From Streptomyces pinistramenti (GTDB lineage: Bacteria > Actinomycetota > Actinomycetes > Streptomycetales > Streptomycetaceae), in contig NZ_JAJCXB010000032.1 of assembly GCF_020564935.1 (NCBI RefSeq), positions 1-64,000 of the forward strand: a DNA stretch of 64,000 bases, read 5' to 3'. The notes beneath the pieces were generated by a model. It did not search any database, was not told the origin of the DNA, and was given only the letters and a program-made list of their open reading frames with translations. Position numbers and translations under genes: made by a program. Below are positions 1 to 7,492 of the stretch, one piece after another (position 1 is the first letter of the stretch; each line of letters opens with the position of its first letter).

Positions 1-284
1 ATGACGGCGCCGCCGCGCCCCGGGGTGCGCCGGCGGGCCGTGCCGACCTCCAGGGGCCGCACTTCGCGCTCCCCGACGGCCAGTTCGGTGCCGAACAGCG
101 GGCGGATTCCGGACCTGGCCGCGGCCTTGGCGAACCGGACGGCGCCGGAGAGCCCGTCCCGGTCGGTCAGCGCGAGAGCGTCCATGCCGCGTTCGGCGGC
201 GCGCTCGGCGAGCCGTTCCGGGTGGGAGGCGCCGTAGCGCAGGGAGAACCCCGAAGCGGTGTGCAGATGCGTGAACCCCGGCAT
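1..284 (-). CDS. dnaE2: Error-prone DNA polymerase DnaE2, N-terminal PHP domain (partial)
   Basis: N-terminal 94 codons of a C-family polymerase; the rest lies beyond the left edge. The protein opens MPGFTHLHTASGFSLRYGAS, the first PHP-domain motif (HLH) of DnaE polymerases, followed by ALTDRDGLSGAVRFAKAA and PLFGTEL. In actinobacteria the second DnaE copy is a non-essential, damage-induced translesion polymerase that works with ImuA'/ImuB, in contrast to the replicative DnaE1. The ATG at 284 is preceded by an AGGAGG site six bases upstream. An SOS-box-like palindrome about 74 bp upstream supports DnaE2 over DnaE1. The polymerase core is not in the window, so paralogue choice rests on the N terminus and the operator. 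Confidence 0.85.
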   Translation of the reverse strand, partial: MPGFTHLHTASGFSLRYGASHPERLAERAAERGMDALALTDRDGLSGAVRFAKAAARSGIRPLFGTELAVGEREVRPLEVGTARRRTPGRGGAV

Positions 285-357
285 CCGCACCTCCTGTACC
301 TCATCCGCCCCCCGGCCGATCCCATGTCCCTCTTCCCTCTCCACCATAACCCTTCGC

Positions 358-373
358 TCGAACATTCGTACGA
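358..373. promoter_or_regulatory. SOS box (LexA operator) upstream of dnaE2
   Basis: TCGAACATTCGTACGA matches the actinobacterial and Gram-positive LexA consensus TCGAAC-N4-GTTCGA with a single mismatch (GTACGA in the right half). It lies 74 bp upstream of the dnaE2 start, where a LexA operator would cover the promoter. LexA binding is inferred. Confidence 0.65.
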
Positions 374-554
374 ACACGCACGGAGGGCACCGCCGGTCCC
401 GCTTTCCGTCGATCGGCCGCGCCCGATCTGCGCGCGCACGCCGCCGACCGGAGGATGTGGAGGCACGGAACCACCCATCACGGCGCGGCATCGGCAGGCA
501 AGCGGCACGGCAGGACAGGGCACGACACGGCTCGACGGGGCGAGGAGCGGCGCA

Positions 555-1613
555 ATGGCCACGACGGACGAGGGCACCCGCACCACCTTCATCGGAGAGG
601 TGCGGGACGCGGTGACGCCCCGGGCCACCCTGCTGGTGGTCGGCGTACTGGGCCTGATGATCGCGTTCATCACCTCGTACGCCGGAGCCTTCCACTCTCC
701 CGAACCGACCGACATCGCCCTCGGCGTGGTCGCTCCGGCGCAGACCCGGGGGCAGCTGGTGACCAAGCTGGACCGGCTGGACGGCTCGCCGCTCGACCCG
801 CGCGCGGTGGCGTCGGAGGCCGCCGCGCGGCGCCAGTTGAACGACCGGAAGATCGACGCCGCGCTGCTCGTCGACCCACGCGGCAGCACCGACCGGCTGC
901 TGGTCGCGAGCGGCGGCGGGGCCTCGCTGTCCCAGGCGGCCGAGTCGGTCGTCGGCGCGGTGGAGAAGGCCCAGGGCCGCAGCGTGCGCACCGAGGACGT
1001 GGCGCCCGCCGACCGTGGCGACGCCCGCAGCCTGTCGTCGTTCTACCTCGTGGTGGGCTGGTGCGTCGGCGGCTATCTCTGTGCCGCGATCCTGGCGATC
1101 AGCTCCGGCGCCCGCCCCGCGAACGGCACCCGGGCGGTGATCCGGCTGGCCGCGCTCGCGCTCTACTCGCTCGTGGCGGGGCTGGCCGGCGCGGTGGTGA
1201 TCGGGCCGGTGCTCGGCGCGCTTCCCGGCAGCCTGTTCGCGCTGTGGGGGGTGGGCGCGCTGACGGTCTTCGCCGTGGGGGCCACGACCCTGGCGTTCCA
1301 GGGGCTGCTCGGCGTCATCGGCATCGGCCTGGCGATCCTGGTGATCGTGGTGCTGGGCAACCCGAGCGCGGGCGGCGCGTATCCGTATCCGCTGCTGCCG
1401 CCGTTCTGGCGGGCGATCGGACCGGCGCTGCCGCCGGGCGCCGGCACCTGGGCGGCGCGCTCCGTCGGCTACTTCCGGGGCAACGGGCTGACCGCGTCGC
1501 TGCTGGTGCTCTCGGCCTGGGCGGTGGGCGGCGCGGTGCTCACCACCGTGCTGGCGGCGCTGCACGGAAACAACGGGAAGCGGGCCCGGAAAACCGAGCC
1601 GCGGCCCGCCTGA
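555..1613 (+). CDS. Multi-pass membrane protein, ABC-2 permease / YhgE-Pip-like topology
   Basis: 352 residues. One transmembrane helix near residues 25-45 is followed by an extracytoplasmic domain of about 115 residues and then five helices (about 163-183, 197-220, 225-245, 255-275 and 310-335). This single-helix, large-loop, helix-bundle layout is that of ABC-2 type permease subunits and DUF3533/YhgE-like proteins. No ATPase partner is adjacent, so transport is not proven and the substrate is unknown. The ATG at 555 is chosen because GAGGAG lies seven bases upstream and the first helix follows soon after; a longer in-frame reading from 222 has no such signal. It is divergent from dnaE2. Confidence 0.7.
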   Translation: MATTDEGTRTTFIGEVRDAVTPRATLLVVGVLGLMIAFITSYAGAFHSPEPTDIALGVVAPAQTRGQLVTKLDRLDGSPLDPRAVASEAAARRQLNDRKIDAALLVDPRGSTDRLLVASGGGASLSQAAESVVGAVEKAQGRSVRTEDVAPADRGDARSLSSFYLVVGWCVGGYLCAAILAISSGARPANGTRAVIRLAALALYSLVAGLAGAVVIGPVLGALPGSLFALWGVGALTVFAVGATTLAFQGLLGVIGIGLAILVIVVLGNPSAGGAYPYPLLPPFWRAIGPALPPGAGTWAARSVGYFRGNGLTASLLVLSAWAVGGAVLTTVLAALHGNNGKRARKTEPRPA

Positions 1614-1931
1614 ACCCGGCCGCGCGCCCCGCCACACATCTCCTTCGGGCCATTACGCGGGCACCGGACCGGCATCCGGCACCCGTACGGCGGCCGGATC
1701 CGCTCCGTGGCACCCCCCTCGGCGGGATGGCCGACGGCTGCCACGCAGCGATATACCCGCTGGCCGCACACGTCAAAGCCGCCGGATCTCCACAGCATCA
1801 CCACATCCGTTCACGCCATTACCCACCGCTTTCATCTATCGCCTGAAAGTCATCGACCGGTGTGCGATCACTGTGCCGTTGGGCCAGACTCCCGTCCGTT
1901 ATCTGGAACTTCGAGCAAGGGAGTGTTCGGC
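1614..1931. other. Non-coding stretch upstream of the SSI gene
   Basis: About 318 bp between the membrane protein and the inhibitor gene, with lower G+C than its flanks. I see no credible ORF. The segment just before the SSI start should hold its promoter, but no clear -35/-10 pair stands out. A ribosome binding site (AAGGGAG) lies at about 1916-1923. Confidence 0.5.
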
Positions 1932-2384
1932 ATGCGGTACATCACTGGGGGGATCGCGCTCGGCGCGGCACTGGTTCTCGGCGCACTGGCCACCACCGCG
2001 CAGGCGGCCACCACGCCGGCCACCGCCGCGGCGCAGTCCGCCCGGACCGGTGGGCTGTACGCCCCGTCGGCCCTGGTCCTGACCGTCGGTCAGGGCGAAA
2101 GTCGCGCGAGCGCCACCGTCGAGCGTGCGGTGACCTTGACCTGCGCCCCGGCACCCGGCGGCACCCACCCCGTCGCCCGCGCGGCCTGCGGCCAACTGCG
2201 CACCGTGGCAGGTGACTTCGACCAGGTGACCGGCGCCGAGAGCACGCGGGTGTGTACCAAGGAATGGGCTCCGGTCGTGGTGACGGCGGACGGCGTCTGG
2301 CAGGGCCACCGGGTCTCGTACGCGCACACCTTCCCCAACTCCTGCGCGATGCGGGACGGCGCGGGCGCGGTCTTCGAGTTCTGA
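1932..2384 (+). CDS. ssi: Subtilisin-inhibitor-like protein (SSI family, MEROPS I16), P1 lysine
   Basis: 150-residue secreted protease inhibitor. Residues 1-25 are a Sec signal peptide with cleavage likely after AQA. Cysteines C71-C86 and C108-C138 match the two disulfides of the family. The reactive-site loop reads VCTK-EWAPVVV, placing the scissile bond at Lys110-Glu111. The conserved segment VTADGVWQGHRVSY follows. Classical SSI has Met at P1 and inhibits subtilisin; a P1 lysine is typical of trypsin-inhibiting members such as plasminostreptin. In Streptomyces these proteins restrain extracellular proteases during aerial growth. It converges with a streptogrisin gene across a shared terminator. 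ATG 1932 has an AAGGGAG site upstream. Confidence 0.95.
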   Translation: MRYITGGIALGAALVLGALATTAQAATTPATAAAQSARTGGLYAPSALVLTVGQGESRASATVERAVTLTCAPAPGGTHPVARAACGQLRTVAGDFDQVTGAESTRVCTKEWAPVVVTADGVWQGHRVSYAHTFPNSCAMRDGAGAVFEF

Positions 2385-2484
2385 CCGCCCCGGGAGCGCC
2401 GGCGGGCGGGGACGGCCTGCGCCCCGGGGGCCCACCCCTGGGGCAGTGCCCGCCCCCAGCCCGGCCAGGGGCGCGCAAGCGGCA

Positions 2485-2529
2485 CGGCACCGGCCCCCGG
2501 ACGTCGAAGAAGTCCGGGGGCCGGTGCCG
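2485..2529. terminator. Bidirectional terminator between ssi and the sprD-like gene
   Basis: A perfect 18-bp inverted repeat (2485-2502 and 2512-2529) with a 9-base loop lies between two converging genes. There is no T-run on either side, as is common in streptomycetes. Its length suggests a very stable stem that ends transcription from both directions. Confidence 0.85.
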
Positions 2530-2620
2530 TTGCCGTGCCCGGCGGCGCGGCGCGGTTCCGCGAAGTGCGGTGCCGCGACGGGCCGTTCGGGCACGGCGTG
2601 GTGTGTGCCGGTGCGGCGGG

Positions 2621-3685
2621 TCAGCCGATCTGGGCGCCCACGGCCTGCAGGGCCGCGGGAACCGGCTGGAAGAAGGTCTCGCCTCCCGAGGAGCAGTCGC
2701 CGCTGCCGCCGGAGGTGAGGCCGAGTGCGGACTCGCCGTCGAAGAGCGCGCCGCCGCTGTCGCCTGGCTCGGCGCAGACGTCGGTCTGGATCAGACCTTC
2801 GACCGAGCCCTCCTGGTAGTTGACGGTCGCGTTGAGGGCCTTGACGGTGCCGTCGTGCACCTGAGTGGTGCTGCCGCTGCGCTGCACCTTCTCACCGACC
2901 GTGGCCTCGGCGGCCTTGGTGATCTTCTGGGTGCTGCCGTTGTAGAGGTCCACCTCGCTGGGGTGCGCGGTGTCGCTGGTGTACTTGGCGATGGAGTAGT
3001 CGTTGCCCGGGAACTTGGAGGTCTCCGTGGTGGCGATCTCCTGGCCGCCCTGCTGGTCGGACCAGCTCTTCACGGCATTGCCGCAGTGACCGGCGGTCAG
3101 GATGTACGGCTGGCCGTCCTTGACGACGTTGAAGCCGAGCGAGCAGCGGGCGCTGCTCCCCCAGATCGCGTCACCACCGGCGATCAGAGGCTTGATCTCG
3201 CCCTTCGAGTGCCGGAGTTCGACGCGGTCGCCGAGCCCCTTGGTGACCTTCGTGAGCTTGGCGAGCGCGGCGCCCTTGACCGTGCGGTCCGCGGTCACCA
3301 CGACCTTGTTGCTCCGGGGGTCGACGCCCCAGGAGGTGCCGGGGATGGTCGCCTGCGACTTCAGTGTCTGACGTGCCGAGTCGAGCTGGGCCAGCGAGTG
3401 CTTGACCAGTCTGGCCTCGGCGCCCTTGGCCTGGACGGCGTGCGCGGCCGACTCGTTCACGACGTTGACCACGAGCTTCTTGGCCTGTGCGTCGTAGTAC
3501 GAGCCGACGGTGCCGGTCTTGAACTGCGAGGCGAGCGAGGTGGCCGCGGCCGGGCTCAGCTTGGCGACCTGCGGAGCGGGGGCTGCGTTGGCGTTGGTGA
3601 GGGTGAGTGTGGCGGTGGCGGCGAGAGCCAGTGCTCCCGCTCCGGCCAGAACCGCACGGCGCTGGGGTATGCGACGGTGCTTCAA
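2621..3685 (-). CDS. sprD: Secreted serine protease, streptogrisin D-like (S1 family)
   Basis: 354-residue preproprotein. A signal peptide covers about residues 1-34, and an alpha-lytic-protease-type prodomain runs to about 167 (TSWGVDPRSNKVVVTADRTV is its conserved core). The mature enzyme begins at Ile168 (IAGGDAIWG). The catalytic triad is His200 (TAGHC), Asp229 (GND) and Ser310 (GDSGG), with disulfides 181-201 and 304-331. The insert HPSEVDLYNG and the C terminus AQIG match streptogrisin D/SAM-P20 better than A or B. It probably cleaves after large hydrophobic residues. The start is TTG at 3685: GGGAGG lies seven bases upstream and MKHRRIP is the usual N terminus of this group. Confidence 0.93.
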   Translation of the reverse strand: MKHRRIPQRRAVLAGAGALALAATATLTLTNANAAPAPQVAKLSPAAATSLASQFKTGTVGSYYDAQAKKLVVNVVNESAAHAVQAKGAEARLVKHSLAQLDSARQTLKSQATIPGTSWGVDPRSNKVVVTADRTVKGAALAKLTKVTKGLGDRVELRHSKGEIKPLIAGGDAIWGSSARCSLGFNVVKDGQPYILTAGHCGNAVKSWSDQQGGQEIATTETSKFPGNDYSIAKYTSDTAHPSEVDLYNGSTQKITKAAEATVGEKVQRSGSTTQVHDGTVKALNATVNYQEGSVEGLIQTDVCAEPGDSGGALFDGESALGLTSGGSGDCSSGGETFFQPVPAALQAVGAQIG

Positions 3686-4183
3686 CTCAATGCCTCCCGT
3701 GGGGGGAAGGGCCCGCCGTGTGGGGACTGCGCGGGCCCGGAGAGTGTGAGGAACAGGTCACAGACGGGCGCCCCTCGCTCGATCACCTCGGGGAGTCGCG
3801 TCCATGCCAACGTGCGTCGCCGAGTATTCCCACCCCGCTCACTCGCGCACAAGACCGAGTTCCGGTCTCGGGTACGGGAGTTCACCGTTTCGGCACAGCG
3901 CGTTCACACCGATATCCGCGCACGTCGCTCCCGAGTGCGGACACCGGTGACCACACCGAGCAGCCGATGGCACGCACCCGGTAAGGACTACACCTGTCCG
4001 GAAACCATCGGTCCGGATCACTTCACTCCGGATACCGGACGGGGCTCGTGGCATCGGCGCCGAACACCGCGCCGGCCGACCGCCGTTCAGGCACACAGGC
4101 GGCAACGGCCCCAGCGCTGGGTGGCATTGGAGGCGGAAGAGGCAGCAGAGTCGCGGCGCGGATCCGGCGGCCGGACGCGCGAG
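3686..4183. other. Long non-coding stretch upstream of the sprD-like gene
   Basis: About 500 bp without a convincing gene; the ORFs here lack ribosome binding sites and codon bias. Base composition is more A+T-rich than in genes, especially 3840-4030, consistent with a promoter region for the protease at 3685. I could not recognise specific operators. Confidence 0.5.
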
Positions 4184-4215
4184 CGGGCCCCGCGGCGATG
4201 TTGCCGCGGGGCCCG
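4184..4215 (-). terminator. Terminator downstream of the slipin gene
   Basis: A perfect 13-bp inverted repeat (4184-4196 and 4203-4215) with a 6-base loop sits about 65 bp past the stop codon of the minus-strand slipin gene. Confidence 0.7.
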
Positions 4216-4280
4216 TCGGGTCCGGCCGGAATCAGTTGATCTTCGGTGAGCTGCTGCTTCGAGGGCTCCCGCTCAGGGCT

Positions 4281-5318
4281 TCAGGAGCCCGTCCCCCGCT
4301 CCCTCTCCCCTTGTTCCGGGCCGCCCGGCTCGCTCTCGTCGTCCGGTTCCCGGCCCGCCTCCAGGTAGTGGTCGGGGGCGAGTGCCGGGTCCGGGCCGAG
4401 GGGCGTGGGTGAGGTGGGGTCGGTGAGGGGGGCGGGGTTGTCCGTGACGAGGTCGGCGATGTAGGTGCCGTGCGGGTCCGGGGGCGGGGCGGCCGGTTCT
4501 TCCTGCGGCCGGGGGCGGTCCGCCCCGGCCGCGGCGCGCACCGTCTCGGCCTCGGCCTGGAGGCCGGAGCGTTCCAGGAAGCGCAGCAGCTCCACGGGGA
4601 AGGGCAGCACCAGCGTGGAGTTCTTCTCCGCGGCGACGGCCACCACGGTCTGCAGCAGCCGCAGTTGGAGCGCGGCCGGCTGCCCGGACATCTCCTGGGC
4701 CGCCTCGGCCAGCTTCTTCGACGCCTGGAGTTCGGCGTCGGCGTTGATGACCCGGGCCCGCCGGTCACGGGTGGCCTCCGCCTGGCGTGCCATCGAGCGT
4801 TTCATCGTCTCCGGCAGCGAGACGTCCTTGATCTCGACCCGGTCGATCTGCACGCCCCAGCCGAGCGCCGGGCTGTCGATCATGACTTCGAGGCCCTGGT
4901 TGAGCTTCTCGCGGTTGGAGAGCAGTTCGTCCAGGTCGCTCTTGCCGATGATCGAGCGCAGCGAGGTCTGCGCGACCTGGGAGACGGCGAAGCGGTAGTC
5001 CTCGACGGCGATCACCGCGTCGGCGGCGTCGACGACCTTGAAGTAGACCACCGCGTCGACGCGGACGGTGACGTTGTCCCGGGTGATGCCTTCCTGGGCG
5101 GGCACCGGCATCGTGACGATCTGCATGTTGACCTTGCGCATCCGGTCGACGAACGGAACGATCATGGTGAATCCGGGGTCGCGGACCGACGAGGTCAGTC
5201 GGCCGAGCCGGAGCACCACACCGCGTTCGTACTGCCTGACCACCCGCGCCGCCGCCAGCACGTAGACGACACCCACCGACGCGACCGCCACGCCGCTGGT
5301 CACCAGTTCTTCCAGCAT
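4281..5318 (-). CDS. Slipin (stomatin/SPFH-domain membrane protein)
   Basis: 345 residues. An N-terminal membrane anchor (about 5-25) is followed by a canonical slipin core: RQYERGVVLRLGRL, GFTMIVPFVDRM, a VTVRVDAVVYFKVVD strand and the coiled-coil-forming helix with MARQAEATRDRRARVINADAE. The C-terminal 80 residues are proline- and acid-rich and probably disordered. Slipins oligomerise on the inner face of the membrane and scaffold microdomains; many partner with a NfeD-like protease, but none is adjacent here. It has its own terminator and lies between two secreted protease genes. No role in their secretion can be claimed. ATG 5318 gives the full membrane anchor. Confidence 0.88.
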   Translation of the reverse strand: MLEELVTSGVAVASVGVVYVLAAARVVRQYERGVVLRLGRLTSSVRDPGFTMIVPFVDRMRKVNMQIVTMPVPAQEGITRDNVTVRVDAVVYFKVVDAADAVIAVEDYRFAVSQVAQTSLRSIIGKSDLDELLSNREKLNQGLEVMIDSPALGWGVQIDRVEIKDVSLPETMKRSMARQAEATRDRRARVINADAELQASKKLAEAAQEMSGQPAALQLRLLQTVVAVAAEKNSTLVLPFPVELLRFLERSGLQAEAETVRAAAGADRPRPQEEPAAPPPDPHGTYIADLVTDNPAPLTDPTSPTPLGPDPALAPDHYLEAGREPDDESEPGGPEQGERERGTGS

Positions 5319-5403
5319 CGAAGCCCCCTGACATCCGCCATCCGTCCGGGTTGCTGCTCTTTACCATGGTATGCCCGGTTTACGGAGCAGGCGGTAGGTC
5401 GAC

Positions 5404-5431
5404 GGGCCCTGTCCGCCGGCGGACAGGGCCC
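5404..5431 (-). terminator. Terminator downstream of the sprB-like gene
   Basis: A 28-base perfect palindrome with 14-base arms meeting at 5417/5418, located about 80 bp past the stop codon of the sprB-like gene and before the slipin start. Confidence 0.7.
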
Positions 5432-5508
5432 CGCCCTCCCGGACCCTCGCCCGGTCGCGCTCGGATATCAGCAGGTCAGGAGCGGTGCGTACGGGCCGCT
5501 CCGCGCCG

Positions 5509-6414
5509 TCAGTAGACGCTCACGCCGTAGGCGCTGAGCGCCTCGGTGACGGGCTGGAAGAAGGTGGTGCCGCCGGAGGTGCAGTCGCCGCTGCCGCCCG
5601 AGGTGAGGCCGAGCGCCGTGGTGCCGGAGTACAGCGGGCCGCCGCTGTCGCCGGGCTCGGCGCAGACCGTGGTCTGGATGAGTCCGGAGACGATGTCGCC
5701 GTTGCCGTAGTTGACGGTGGCGTTCAGGCCGGTGACCTTGCCGCTGTGGGTGCCGGTGGTGGAGCCGCGGCGGGTGACGGTCTGGCCGACGCTCGGGGTA
5801 CCGGCGCTGGTGATGTCCTGGCCGCCGACCGTCCCCTCGTGGCCGACCGATGAGGTGTACTTCACGATGCCGTAGTCGTTGCCGGGGAAGCTGGAGCCGG
5901 TGGTGGTGCCGATGCTCGTGGTGTTCGTGGAGTTCGTGTACCAGGGCGGGTTGCCGTCGGTGCAGTGACCGGCCGTCAGGAAGTAATAGGTGCTGCCGCT
6001 GCGGACGTTGAAGCCGAGCGAGCAGCGCCAGCTGGGGGCATAGATGGCGTCGCCGCCGGAGATGAGCTTGCGCAGGGTGCCGGAGGTGCGCTCGATGCGC
6101 AGGGCGCCGGCGTTGCCGCCCGCCGCCCGCTCGATCGAGGCGATCTCGGCGCGGGAGACGGTCCGGTCGGCCGTGACGACCAGGGTGCGGGTCTGCGGGT
6201 CGACCCGCCATGCGGTGCCCCCGACGTCCGCGGAACGCACAGCGGAACCGACGGCGGAGAGCTGGGAGGCGCTGAACTTCTGTGCGGGTGCGGGGTCCTG
6301 GGCGTTGGCGGTCGGGATCGCGATGGCTCCTACGGCCACCAGTCCTGACGCAACGGCGATCAGCCGGGTGCGTCTCGCCACGCCGCTTCTGGGTCTGATA
6401 CGCGCATTCCTCAC
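5509..6414 (-). CDS. sprB: Secreted serine protease, streptogrisin B-like (S1 family)
   Basis: 301-residue preproprotein. A signal peptide ends near residue 38 (TANA), and the alpha-lytic-type prodomain runs to 117. The mature enzyme starts at Ile118 (ISGGDAIY) and ends in EALSAYGVSVY exactly as in Streptomyces griseus protease B. The triad is His150, Asp180 and Ser257, with disulfides 131-151 and 251-278. The family prefers large hydrophobic P1 residues. The start is GTG 6414 because GGAGG lies about seven bases upstream and the signal peptide follows; the much longer upstream open frame is a shadow of the next gene. With sprD and ssi it forms a local extracellular-proteolysis cluster. Confidence 0.93.
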   Translation of the reverse strand: MRNARIRPRSGVARRTRLIAVASGLVAVGAIAIPTANAQDPAPAQKFSASQLSAVGSAVRSADVGGTAWRVDPQTRTLVVTADRTVSRAEIASIERAAGGNAGALRIERTSGTLRKLISGGDAIYAPSWRCSLGFNVRSGSTYYFLTAGHCTDGNPPWYTNSTNTTSIGTTTGSSFPGNDYGIVKYTSSVGHEGTVGGQDITSAGTPSVGQTVTRRGSTTGTHSGKVTGLNATVNYGNGDIVSGLIQTTVCAEPGDSGGPLYSGTTALGLTSGGSGDCTSGGTTFFQPVTEALSAYGVSVY

Positions 6415-6638
6415 GTGATTCCTCCGAGGGGATCGATGGGCCGCCGATGGTGGCCCGTGAGGCGCAGCCGAAGGGCACGCGGGAATCCGCACGTTCCCGT
6501 TTCCGCGTGTCCCTGACAAGCGCTGATCGGGAGTGTCGGGCGCAACGGCCCGCAGCGCAAGAGGGCCTGGGAAGGCGTGGGGCAGCGGGGACGGCAGGGG
6601 CCCAAGGGCAGGAAAAACCGTCGGCACAGGGACATGCA

Positions 6639-6674
6639 CCGTCCCGGCGCCCCCTTCCGGGAACGCCGGGACGG
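6639..6674 (-). terminator. Terminator of the sulfur-compound operon (minus strand)
   Basis: A perfect 11-bp inverted repeat (6639-6649 and 6664-6674) about 35 bp past the DUF1684 stop codon. A run of five T on the minus strand follows some 24 bases later. Confidence 0.65.
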
Positions 6675-6706
6675 CCGGTGACCCCCTCGGTCGGGGGTGT
6701 GACGGA

Positions 6707-7492
6707 TCAGCTCGCGCTGCGGTTCCGTTCACCGGCCCGCAGGGCGATGGGCAGAGTGTTGCCGGGCGGCGGGAAGGGGCAGATGAAGTGGTCGGCGAAG
6801 GCGCAGGGCGGCAGCAGGACGCGGTTGAGGTCGACGGTGACCGTGCCGTCGGCTGCGGGGGCCGGCGGCCGCAGGAAGCGGAAGCGGTAGCTGTCCGTGC
6901 CGCTGGTGGCGTCGGCGAGCACCGCCCACAGGGAGCCGTCGCCCTCGACCGCGACCTGGAGGGTGTGCTCGTCGCCGTCGAGGGTGAAGGCCAGTTCACC
7001 GGCGAGACCGAGGCCGCGCCGCGCGCCGTCGGCGTTGGGCACCTGGACGGTCCTGCCCTGCGGGTAGGGGCGGTAGAGGCCGGGGCGCACCCAGCGCTCG
7101 TCGTGGTCGAAGACGTCGATGCCGGTGAACGCGGTACGGGCCGCCGAGCCGGGGTCGAAGTCGCGTACCGCCCACAGCCCTTCGCGGTGCAGCACCAGGA
7201 AGTGGCGCGCGCCCTGGGTGACGCGGGTGGTCTCGGGCGCGGTGTCCCGGCCGAGCCGTACCTCGCCGTCGAGGGGTGTGCCGTCGACGGCGAGGCCGTC
7301 GGCCGCGGCGGCTCGCAGCAGGACCGCGTCGCCGTCATCGGTCCAGCGTCCCGGGAGTCCTTCGATGTGCCCGTCGGGGTGGTCGGCGAGCCAGTGGGTG
7401 CCGGTCAGGGCCAGGGGCCCGTACGGCTGGGTGACCGTCGCGGCGCGCTGCTCGCGCCACTCCTGCCACTCCTGAAGTGCTTGCGTGCTCAT
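6707..7492 (-). CDS. DUF1684 family protein
   Basis: 261 residues, cytoplasmic, no signal peptide. It shows the DUF1684 pattern: an N-terminal WREQR segment, a beta-rich middle, and the C-terminal signature DLNRVLLPPCAFADHFICPFPPPGN with LPIALRAGE. The biochemical function of this family is not established. It overlaps the upstream LLM monooxygenase by four bases (ATGA), so the two are translationally coupled, and it is the last gene of the eight-gene operon. Its position suggests a role with the monooxygenases, for example product handling, but that is inference only. Confidence 0.82.
   Translation of the reverse strand: MSTQALQEWQEWREQRAATVTQPYGPLALTGTHWLADHPDGHIEGLPGRWTDDGDAVLLRAAAADGLAVDGTPLDGEVRLGRDTAPETTRVTQGARHFLVLHREGLWAVRDFDPGSAARTAFTGIDVFDHDERWVRPGLYRPYPQGRTVQVPNADGARRGLGLAGELAFTLDGDEHTLQVAVEGDGSLWAVLADATSGTDSYRFRFLRPPAPAADGTVTVDLNRVLLPPCAFADHFICPFPPPGNTLPIALRAGERNRSAS

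Noticed and set aside
2252..4249. A 665-codon open frame on the plus strand across the sprD-like gene
   Set aside because: It is the antisense of a clear protease gene; composition is Gly/Val/Ala-rich with no domain. Long antisense frames are common at this G+C.
4232..4768. A 178-codon minus-strand frame overlapping the slipin 3' end
   Set aside because: Proline/arginine-rich shadow of the disordered slipin tail in another frame.
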